Source: Pogona vitticeps (lineage: Eukaryota > Chordata > Lepidosauria > Squamata > Agamidae). Taken from it: a stretch of 64,000 nt of DNA. The notes beneath the pieces were generated by a model. It saw nothing but the letters and a program-made list of their open reading frames with translations. It was not told the DNA's origin and made no database searches. The stretch is taken from assembly GCF_051106095.1 (NCBI RefSeq), contig NC_135783.1, positions 326,410,322 to 326,474,321 on the forward strand. Reading direction: 5' to 3'. The translations under genes and the position numbers were made by a program. Shown here piece after piece: positions 55,669-64,000 of the stretch; positions within the stretch are counted from its first letter, which is position 1, and every line of letters begins with the position of its first letter.

Positions 55669-57059
55669 CATGGACTGGAATGTATCTATTTATAATCAGA
55701 AATTCCCATTTGTATTGTACCCATTTATACTGGAAAATACTCCACATAGTCTAAATTGTATGGCATATTTTAAATAATGCATGAGCAGAGCTTATAACCT
55801 GTTTGGCTGCTCAATCAGTTAGCTGGGTGCTAACCCTTAATGGACAACTCAAGAGTTTTTTCTCCCTCATTTTATAGTTACTTGTCTTTAAATCAAACTT
55901 GAATGGCCCTTTATATTATCTTTTCATACTGAGGACTTGCCTCTCTAATGTATAGTACATGGCATGCTACAATGATATAACTGAAATTAATGTGATAGTG
56001 ATTTAATATATTTCTGTTACAGCTTTCAGCCAAAGTCTTGGAAGAAAATTTATAATGTTATAAATAAAGCAATAGACAATTAATAATGCAAAACAATACA
56101 GCTTGTTCAAATTTATTGTTGCTCTTCAATGCTGGGTAGTAAGAAAGTCCCTTAAAGGCTTTAGAGGTCTCTCTTATACTTTAATAAAAATGTTTATCTG
56201 GACACCTTTCCCTCCTCTAATTAAAGCTATGTCTATATTGGAGGTATCTATATTAAAGGTATCTATATTGGAGTCAAATCATTTCCAGTCTACTGTAAAA
56301 GGTGTTTATCTTCTTTATTATGCTTTGCTACAAGCTAGGTGTAGGTTCTTTTATCACCAGGAATTTACATTATGACCCAGATTGTTAATGCTATGATTAA
56401 TGGTGTTGGACCAATGGCAGATTCTTATGGGACTCTCTTAGAAACAACTTTGTTCATTGATGTCACTTCCATTAACCCCATTAGCAGCTGCTCTTAATAT
56501 GTGTGTGAGCAAGTCAAATTTTAATTCACAGATGCAAAGCCTTGTTAATTCCATATGAGGCAAAGTGAAAACCTTGAATAAAACCAATATGTAATATTAA
56601 CAGAGAGCAATTTCTTGGAAATCAGAGTAACAAATTGTATCTAATAATCTGTGACCGCTAGAAAGCAAGGAAGTGATAAAAGTTTATAAGCATAATTGTT
56701 TTCACAATGCATAGGTAAACTGAATTAATTCTCCCATTGAATTCAAATTATTACCCATTTGAGAAATGTAGAAATGCCATTTTATAGACTATAACGGTAG
56801 AAAGAAATCCCTTGTGAATTAGAAGGGAAGGAAATGCAGGGAAGAGCAGGAAAACAAGAAGGTTCCACTAAGGATGTATATGAACCAGAGGGCAAGAGGC
56901 AGCTGTGCAGGTGAGGTTTTCCATTTAGCAACTTACTTATGTAAGCAACGTATGCTTACTTGCCATGTAAATATTAAAGGGTCATTCTCACCATTTGTCT
57001 AGATCATTGCTGAATTTCAGAGCAGCAGTGACTTACTTCACAAGATTTTAATTTCTGCT
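55669..57059. other. No recognisable feature
   Basis: AT-rich unique-looking DNA. Confidence 0.4.
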
Positions 57060-57061
57060 GC

Positions 57062-57212
57062 TTCTTTATCATCATCTTAGAACTGCAGAGCTGGAAGGGA
57101 CCCTTTTGGGTCATCAAGTCAAGGAAGCACAGTGAGGAATCAGACTCCCAAACTCTAGCTTCTCAGTCAGATACCCAAAACTCTGAATTATCCAGCAGTC
57201 TTTGATACCTTT
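57062..57212 (-). mobile_element. tRNA-derived SINE with CR1-like tail
   Basis: Left edge ATCATCATCTTAGAACTGCAG is the complement of the 3' end. GGAGTCTGATTCCTCACTGTG on the minus strand is the B-box area and TGGATAATTCAGAGTTTTGGG the A-box side. The tail (CCCTTCCAGCTCTGCAG) resembles the end of CR1. Confidence 0.7.
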
Positions 57213-58764
57213 GTTTTTAAGATGCAGGAAATGTCAGGTTTGAACTAAGGCTGTGCAAAGATCCTCCAATCCAAATAGGAGGCTAATTTTTGGCCTCTGA
57301 ATGTATCCCATCTTGGGCCAAAGTGATTTGTGCCTCATCCAATTTAATTTGTGTCCTGAATCTGGATCAATTAGTGAAACTCATATTGGCTTGCCTTTGA
57401 TCAATAAAACAAAACAAAATATCTATAACTTGTTGTTGTTGTTGTTGTGACATATCTGAAATCTAATACATGATAGACCATAAAAAAACTGAATACCTTT
57501 AGAAGGAAGGAAGGAATGAAGGAAAACCATTTATGCCCTTTCATTTAGTATTGTGTTATGTAGATAAACTGATATGTAAATACACTTTGTTCCAAAATCA
57601 AATCTAGCCATTCTACTTCAATGAAAATCTGCAATGTGGGAAAAAAATTATGGGTTGAGGAACATGTAAATCAAATCACTAAAAAGAGCACCAATGAAGT
57701 GAATTTTCCTGTTTTCTGTGAGTCATCATCAGACAAAAAAATGTGTAGAGTCTGGACATAAGGGGATGATCCCACAAAATTATTACCCAACCTGAGTATC
57801 CATCAGCTTCTGAGGAATGATGCCATTTCCCTTTCATCCTGCTTACAGACTTTCTGTGGGCACCTGGCTGGCCACTGATTGCTGGATTACCTAGGCTTTT
57901 GATCTGATCCAGTAAAGCTTTTCTGTTTTCCTGTTCTTAAGTTTTCCAGCCTGTGAAGTTGCCTAAAGCAATTTAACTTTAGGGCCTGTGGACAGTTGAC
58001 TCCAGAACGGACTGCAAATGTGGTTGGGGGCACTTATTTGTAACTTCAAAAACTAATCTCGGCTCAAAACAAGAATCTGTGTACAATTCCATGTGTGCAT
58101 GTGGATGAGAGCTACTGTTTGTTTCTATGTGAACCTTAAATACAACATATCAAGCTTTCATCTTATACTAAAAGATATTTCCTGCTCTGGCAGCAATCCT
58201 TGTGTTCCATGTGCTCCAATCGACATCATCAAATGTAATCATTTAGCTTGATCCTACTGTCTGGATCATTTATATGGATAAAAGGCAGCAGGGATCTGTG
58301 TTTTAATCCATGTGGGACCCACTTAATTCTTCCCCTATGGTAGACATTGTTTCTTTTACTTGCAGTATCTGTTTTCTGTTTCTTACACTTGCTCTTTATC
58401 TATTTCAGTGTCTTATAAATGATCCTCCCAAGCTCCTATCTTAAGCAGGAACCAATTATGTAAAATTTAACCAGAGGCTTTTGGAAAATGCAAACAGTCA
58501 TAACATATGTACTGTCATTCTCAACAGTCCTCGTTCTGCTTTAAATTGGAAAAGATATAAAATAGGTGGTGGTATATTTTCCCCCTTTATATCTGTAGCT
58601 CTGGTTATTTTTATTGCTTAAGAAACAAAACAGAGGGGAAAGATTTGTTTCAGTGCATAAAAGCACAGCATCAGCAATGAAAAGTTCTTCACGGTGTCTG
58701 AGAACTCTGCTGCCTGAGGTCTCTTTAACTAGGGATGCTGGTTGATAAAGTAGCACAAGTTATA
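57213..58764. other. No recognisable feature
   Basis: Unique-looking DNA with a short (TTG)n at 57431. No repeat family or gene recognised. Confidence 0.4.
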
Positions 58765-58766
58765 AA

Positions 58767-59110
58767 ATCATAGAATCATAGAATAATTGAGTTGGAAGGG
58801 GCCTATAAGGCCATGTTCTCAAGGCTGAACATGCCCAGTTCTTTCAGTCTTTACTCACAGGGCTTGGTTTTCAGTCCCCTGATGATTCTTGTTGCCCTTC
58901 TATGAATTTGCTCCAATTTGTTGGCATCCTAATTCAACTATGATGTCCACGACTGGATACAGGACTCTAGATGAGGCCTAACCAGTGCAGAATAGAAGGG
59001 AATGAGTACCTCACGGGATTTTGAGACTACTGTTAATGCACCCTAAAACTCAATTTGCCTTTTTTGCAGCCACATTGCAATGTTGGCATATGTCAGTATT
59101 TTTTTCTTGT
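58767..59110 (-). mobile_element. CR1 LINE 3' part with internal deletion
   Basis: AATCATAGAATCATAGAATAATTG and GGAAGGGGCCTATAAGGCC are the 3' end. Then comes directly CTCAAGGCTGAACATGCCCAG, GGCTTGGTTTTCAGTCCCC and GGATACAGGACTCTAGATG, the coding part further upstream, so the stretch between them is missing. Confidence 0.85.
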
Positions 59111-59199
59111 GATGTCTTTCACCAATCTGCTTGCAGATTTGTGCTCACTAGTGAATCAATTGCTCTATTTAATGCATAAACCTAGCTGGTCAAGATGGC

Positions 59200-59572
59200 A
59201 AAAGGTTGGCTGAGTTGATATTAGGCCAGCTGCAGCTATGCTGAATCCAAGCCACTCTAAACCTAAGGATGTTGGAAATTACTTAGGGTTTACTTCACTT
59301 CCATCTAACCTTGTGCTAACTGGGTGGATGTATCTCTGGGTCAGAGAAAGTCCATATTTGTCATAACATGGTTCCAACCTCACTGCATCTTCCCTGCTCC
59401 ACTGTCTTCTCTTCTGCTGGACAATTCTAGGCAGCAGAAGAGTTATGCCAACAGAACTTTCTGCTGGCAGATCCTGAGATCAGGTGGAAGGAGAAAATTC
59501 TGCGTGCAGAAATGGATTTCTGCTGATAGTAGACGTATGTACATCTTTCCTTATGTAAAATAGGCATGCAAA
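59200..59572. other. No recognisable feature
   Basis: Unique-looking DNA. Confidence 0.4.
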
Positions 59573-59574
59573 TA

Positions 59575-59845
59575 CCATTTCCCCAAAAATAAGATCTAGT
59601 ATGAAAATATGCCCTAGTATGATTTTTCAGGATGCTCGTAATATAAGACCTACCCCCAAAATATGCCCCAGTTAAGTGAAACCCTGCCCTCCACTGCTGT
59701 GCAACAACCAGAAGAAGATGACATGACTGTATTTGAATAAATGTAGATTGTTATACATTTTTTAAAAATAAAACATCCACTGAAAATAAGCCCTAATGCA
59801 TTTTTGGAGGAAAATTAATATAAGACCCTATCTTAGGGGAAACGG
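59575..59845. mobile_element. Mariner-like MITE with TA duplication
   Basis: Left CCATTTCCCC followed by AAAAATAAGA and right TCTTAGGGGAAACGG form terminal inverted repeats. TA lies at 59573-59574 and 59846-59847. The interior repeats motifs such as ATATGCCC and AATATAAGACC. 271 bp, non-coding. The superfamily is inferred from the TA flanks. Confidence 0.65.
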
Positions 59846-60019
59846 TATTTCCTTATGTAAAGTGAAAACATAAAACTTGTAACATTTTCTTCCTGCTCTG
59901 AGAAATTATGAGATTTGTTTTCTGTATGTACGTGTGATTGTGTTGTCGATTTTTTTGTGAAACCTGGGTGGAATCTCTATTTTGTGCAAATTATTGAACA
60001 AACATATTTTAAAGAAAAA

Positions 60020-60052
60020 ATACATACATATGTATGTATGTATGTATGTATG
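60020..60052. repeat. (TATG)n microsatellite
   Basis: About 7 TATG units directly left of an inverted-repeat element. Confidence 0.92.
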
Positions 60053-61844
60053 ATATTTTTTGCTCCATAAGACACACTCCTCCCCCCCAAATAGTAGGGG
60101 AGAAAGTATGTGCGTCTTATGGAACGAATACAGTAAAAAAGGGTTTCAACCACCACCACCCAGAAGCCCCCCACTGCCATGCTGGGAGGCCTCTGAACTA
60201 GCACCAGAGACTGCTTGCTATTTGGACTTCACCATTCTGCACTGCTGGCTTTCTAGGATCTGCTTCCTGGAGCCTACCTGGAAAACCAGCAAGGCCAACA
60301 GGCCTATGGCAGCAGGCAGTGAAAACAGCCAAGGACAAAAGGAAAACAGTAATTTTAGAAAAACCAAGGGAACCCACAAACACAGTCCCCCACTTAGGCA
60401 GTTGATTTTCCCATATTTGGGAAAATCATAGGGGTCAGCACATCCAAAGTGCAATAGATGAGCCTCACCTTGAGAAAACCACTTTGATGATCATGGTATC
60501 TTCCCTGCCAGGTATGAGTTGGAATGGCCTCCGAACGTCCTGCCCCTTTCTGTGCCCTGTCCCCCAAAGGCATGGTGACCCCCCGGCTGCACCTCCTGAT
60601 CAGCCACGGTCCTGAAAGAGGCAAAGAGATCTACTCAGTGTTTTGGGGTGCCACACAGGACCCCCATCAGGGGCTGGATGTTCCTCCCACAATCCTCCGG
60701 TGCACAGATATTAGCATACAGTACCTAATATGCAGGGAAGGCAGAGAAAGCGGGGAAATTCAAACTTTCAGTTAATGAAGAGGCTGCTTGTCTGCTTCCT
60801 TGCTAGTCCAAGCAGTTAGAGAGCTGGGAGAGAGACCTGGGACTGCCTGGTATTGTCATTTTAAAATGTAAAATTTAGTTTAAAAGCTGTTTGAGGTTAG
60901 TGTTTGTGTGAAAAGGTGCTCCCTTTGAGTTGAAACCTGCTTGTGTAGAAACGTGCATACTTGCTTTAAAAGCTGCCTAGGAAGTGTTCAGACCAGCACA
61001 GATCAGCTGTTAGGTGGGGAGAGGGGAGGGGAAAGGAGCAGGAGCTGAAGCAGGAGCGGAAAAGAGCACAAAATGGCTGCCGTCTGGAATCTGCCTGCTG
61101 GCTTTTAGCTGTTTGGGCTCTTTTTTGGCTGTTCTGGGGTCTACCAAGGCACTGTGAAGAGCAGGGCGCAGTCTACAGTACCTGGTAAGTGACTTTCTTT
61201 TAAGTTTTTTAAAGTTTCTGACCTTCCCCCCCCCATAAAATGCATTAATTAATTTTCAATGCATTTCTATGGGAAATTTGGATTCAACTTGCAAACTTTT
61301 CAACTAGTTCTGGGCATCTAATAGAGAATGTATTTCCAAAGGGTGTTGCAGCAAGGAAACTAACTGTGCCTCGTGACTTTGTGTTGCTGTTATTTTGCAT
61401 AACCTAAAGTAAATAAGGAAAACCAGCTGTTAAATAGTTTAATTCCACTATTTATCATCCACACAACTAAAAGTGAGCTCTCAATGCAGTGCCAAATCAG
61501 ACAAACCATTTCTAACTTAATATAGGCTTTAGCTGTAGCTGGGCAGAGTTGCACAACAATCTTATCTGTCATTGAGACATTTCTATAAGCATGGGGAGGA
61601 GGTGGATGAAAGGAAATGTAAAATATAGGTGGAGTGTTATATGTCTTATCACTGGCTGATAATGGTCTATATTAATGCCACTGTTGACTGCTGTTCACTT
61701 TACATGGTTCAAATGTTATTCTGTTATAGTTTATTAAATATTTTATTACACTATTTGGTTCAGAATATATTTTCCCTGTGTTCCTCCTCTAAAAATTTGG
61801 AGCGTCTTAAGGTCAGGTGCGTCTTATGGAGCAAAAAATACAGT
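60052..61844. mobile_element. Inverted-repeat DNA element bounded by microsatellites
   Basis: Left ATATTTTTTGCTCCATAAGAC and right GTCTTATGGAGCAAAAAATA are near-perfect terminal repeats about 1.8 kb apart. The motif GTGCGTCTTATGG with ATACAGTA also occurs at 60110-60135, so the first 84 bp form a small foldback of their own and the long element might instead be two separate insertions. No transposase frame. The interior includes a GC-rich region (60780-61310) whose AATGCATTTCTATGGG and TTCAACTTGCAAACTTTTCAAC resemble a decayed Tigger end. Confidence 0.55.
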
Positions 61845-61869
61845 ATCTATCTATCTATCTATCTATCTA

Positions 61870-61915
<46 letters not shown>

Positions 61916-61940
61916 CGTCTATCTGTCTATCTGTCTATCA
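61844..61940. repeat. (TCTA)n/(TCTG)n microsatellite
   Basis: TCTA units change to about 12 TCTG units and back. It encodes YLSI/CLSV repeats in chance frames. Confidence 0.97.
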
Positions 61941-62114
61941 GCTGATGCCAATTTTGACAGGGTGTTCTTTTTCATCAAGGACAGGAAATTTAGTGAATAT
62001 TTATACTTAGACCTAATCCTAAACTGATAATTTCACAATGTTCCTTTACAGTGTAATATAAACCAAGAAAAGTTTAGAAAATGTACAATAAATTAAAAAA
62101 AAAAAAAACACAGA

Positions 62115-62275
62115 CATCACGATCATCATCATCTTAGAACTGCAGAGCTGGAAGGGATTCTGTGAATCATTAAGTCCTGTCCCATCAAAGAGGCACAGTA
62201 AGGAATCAAACTCCTACCTTCTGGCTTAGTAGCCAGAGACCTAAACCAATAATCTAAATATAAATCTGATATTCG
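62115..62275 (-). mobile_element. tRNA-derived SINE with CR1-like tail
   Basis: (ATC)n and TCTTAGAACTGCAGAGCTGG form the 3' end. On the minus strand AGGAGTTTGATTCCTTACTG is the B box and GGTCTCTGGCTACTAAGCC the head. An A13 run lies just beyond the tail side. Confidence 0.72.
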
Positions 62276-62289
62276 AGCCCTTGCATCTC

Positions 62290-62685
62290 TGATGGGTAAT
62301 GCTTTTGAGCATGAAGGCTACTTGAGGTACTGAGGTGTAATGTGGGTAACAGCAGATTCACAAATAAATACGCAATCATATGAATCCTGCTCATATCCAG
62401 CATTTGTATTCAGTAGAATTTGGAGAACTCCATCAGGACATAATGAAAAGTCCTAATTTCGAAGAAGAACTGAGTTTCAGTTCTCATACTGGTTTGAAAG
62501 TGTAAAATTCAGCACATTTGTGTTCAGTAGAAATGTAACAGATTTATCTCTCTGCCATTACTTCTGGTTTGGCCCACAGGGTGCGAAAGCAACAATTGCA
62601 CAGGAAGTACTTTTTTCTGAAAACACAGAAGTGTTTTGAATCAGTCCCAAAGTCAAATGTTTCCAAGGGAGACCAATGAGGAAAG
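62290..62685. other. No recognisable feature
   Basis: Unique-looking DNA between a SINE and an L2. Confidence 0.4.
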
Positions 62686-62689
62686 TTAT

Positions 62690-63085
62690 TTATTTAAAAT
62701 ATTTTTACCCAGCCTTTCTCCTTAAAAGGACCCAAGGTGGCTTGCATCATTAAAAGATCATATTAAAGCCAACAGCAGTGAGTATACAAATACTAAGAAC
62801 AAACAAATACCATATTGAAAAACATAAGCAACACCAAAACACATTCAAAGCAGTAAGGTGCAACTAGCCATTTAAAACCCTTTCAGGTTGCTAGTCACTC
62901 AGGAAAAGCTTGACTAAAGAGAAAGATCTTTGCCTGTGGAAGGACAGTAAAGATGAGGCCAGTTTAGCCTCCTGTGGGAGGGAGTTCCAAAGTTTGGAAG
63001 CAGCAGCAGAGAGAGCCTCTCCTGCATACCCACCAAACATGCCTGTGTAGATGGCAGGACCAAGAGAAATGATTGCTGTTGGTGG
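62690..63085 (-). mobile_element. L2 LINE 3' end
   Basis: Tail TTTACCCAGCCTTTCTCC and ACCCAAGGTGGCTTGC at 62705-62750. A minus frame reads LVLPSTQACLVGMQERLSLLLLP, with an LNWPHLYCPSTGKDL block, matching the L2 copy at 14300 (ACLVGTQERAFSVA). Moderately decayed. Confidence 0.75.
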
Positions 63086-63089
63086 TCAA

Positions 63090-63455
63090 TAGTCTGGTGT
63101 TTTGCAGTCAGCATGCTATATATTGATCCCTCCCCCCCCCAAGGAAAATATGCACTGATTGTATAGTGCACTGTTTATTAACTTGAATAAAGGCTGACAT
63201 GTAAAACACAGGGGAAGTTACACAGTGCAATTAAACAATCACTCAGCATTTTACAAACAACATTCACACATCTTACCTTGTCGCTGAAGATTGGCTCCCT
63301 TTAGTTTATATTCTTATAATTTATACATTATATTTGGACACAGAAATGAAAACTAGCTTTCACTCATACCTACATCATCCTTGGAACATGGCATCAATCC
63401 AGAGCATATTTTAAATTCACAAAGCCATATTTTACTGCCAGCCTATATTTAAAAA
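63090..63455. other. No recognisable feature
   Basis: AT-rich unique-looking DNA, the target of the next insertion. Confidence 0.4.
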
Positions 63456-63469
63456 TAAATCCAACTTTA

Positions 63470-63608
63470 TATATTTGCGAAGGCTTTCACGGCCGGGATC
63501 TAATGGACGGCACTCCTCTGAAGATGCCGGCCACAAAGACTGGCAAAACGTTAGGAAGAACAACCTTCAGAACACGGCCAAAGAGCCCGAAAAACCCACA
63601 ACAACCAT
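63470..63608 (+). mobile_element. Penelope-like (type 1) unit with 14-bp target duplication
   Basis: Flanked by a perfect TAAATCCAACTTTA at 63456-63469 and 63609-63622. The 139-bp unit starts with GCGAAGGCTTTCACGGCC...CTAATGG, the inverse of the end seen at 50341-50373. It continues with CTCTGAAGATGCCGGCC (CTGAAGA at 63518-63524) and ends CCACAACAACCAT. The clean duplication shows that this short unit was inserted as such, without any coding part. Confidence 0.8.
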
Positions 63609-63727
63609 TAAATCCAACTTTAACGTTCAAAGCAAGGTGAAGGCTGGGGTACATGTTTCCTCTAATAGTTGCAGTTTTCGAAAAAGTAGCTGTGTTCATG
63701 TGTGCCAGCATATCAGACAAAACAAAA

Positions 63728-63835
63728 ACAAAAAAGAGACAAAAAAATGCAGCACCTTAAAGACTAACTGCTATATTTTACTGTGGGCTTTACTGTGAGC
63801 TTTTGTGGATCAAGTCCAGTTCCTCAGACGTAAGA
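63728..63835 (-). mobile_element. Penelope-like (type 2) terminal repeat
   Basis: On the minus strand CTGAGGA (63821-63827), an ACUGGAC...GATCCAC stem and an A-rich box are followed by TTAGTCTTTAAGGTGCTGC. Same design as 10809-10880, more decayed. Confidence 0.6.
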
Positions 63836-64000
63836 GTGACACTTTATGACTCGTATTTATGCATGGCCCCATGACCAAGTGGGGATACAGATAATGGACA
63901 AAGTGATGGTGGTTCTTTATTGAATTAGGCTGCGAATAATGTCAACTGTCAGTCTAACAGGGTAACAATAGCATAGCTGGCACAACTGACAGATTATATG
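63836..64000. other. No recognisable feature
   Basis: Right edge of the window; nothing recognised. Confidence 0.4.

Noticed and set aside
60524-60775. 83-codon plus frame inside the 60-kb element
   Set aside because: Too short, no transposase or host-protein motif.
61629-62027. 132-codon frame with YLSI/CLSV repeats
   Set aside because: Product of the (TCTA)/(TCTG) microsatellite.

Overview
This window looks like non-coding chromosomal DNA from a squamate reptile (lizard or snake). The evidence is the mix of repeats: three BovB (RTE-clade) LINE copies, tRNA-derived SINEs of the Sauria type whose 3' ends resemble BovB, many L2/CR1 LINE tails, a recent lizard-type L1 tail, Penelope-like terminal repeats, and several families of short Tigger-like and hAT DNA transposons. 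I see no convincing host protein-coding exon, no rRNA or tRNA gene, and nothing prokaryotic. The longest open frames belong to LINEs or are chance frames in GC-rich or simple repeats.

Layout. 0-3.3 kb: a reverse BovB running off the left edge, with a Tigger-like element (1533-2135) inside it. 3.8 kb: CR1 tail. 5.3-6.3 kb: a DIRS-like fossil. 8.2-9.3 kb: L2 remnants. 10.7 kb: a Penelope-like tail with a hammerhead-like core. 11.1-13.5 kb: CR1 and two unassigned LINE C-termini. 14.2-15.7 kb: three L2 tails meeting at simple repeats. 16-19.4 kb: mostly unique. 19.9-21.2 kb: hAT-like foldback, CR1, SINE tail and a Tigger-like element. 22.6-23.7 kb: a complete 1.1-kb non-autonomous hAT with an 8-bp target duplication. 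24.4-27.2 kb: unique. 27.2-29.1 kb: old RTE, CR1 and a young L1 tail with a 16-bp duplication. 29.1-31.3 kb: unique.

31.4-38.1 kb is a dense nest. It holds a long hairpin, a retroelement fossil with an SGNH-hydrolase-like reading, a solo-LTR-like piece, a Ty3/gypsy fossil interrupted by a palindromic Penelope-like insertion, two adjacent hAT MITEs, and copies of an unclassified repeat. 38.8-41.7 kb: another Tigger-like element, then a BovB with both ends and a 14-bp target duplication but no reverse-transcriptase core. 42-46 kb: mostly unique. 46.1-47.5 kb: L2 whose tail hosts a Tigger-like element. 48-50 kb: SINEs and the second copy of the unclassified repeat. 50.2-51.8 kb: Penelope-like piece joined to a BovB that keeps the RT core. 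51.9 kb: hAT-Ac-like MITE. 52.3-59.5 kb: mostly unique, with SINEs, a CR1 and a sharp isolated hairpin at 54.6 kb. 59.6-61.9 kb: two inverted-repeat elements. 62-64 kb: SINE, L2 and two Penelope-like tails.

The parts relate as parasite and host of parasite. BovB probably supplies the enzymes for the Sauria-type SINEs. A second SINE tail type resembles CR1. The Tigger-like, hAT and Penelope-like insertions give a relative order of events by nesting. All family calls rest on remembered consensus features and on comparisons within the window, not on database searches.
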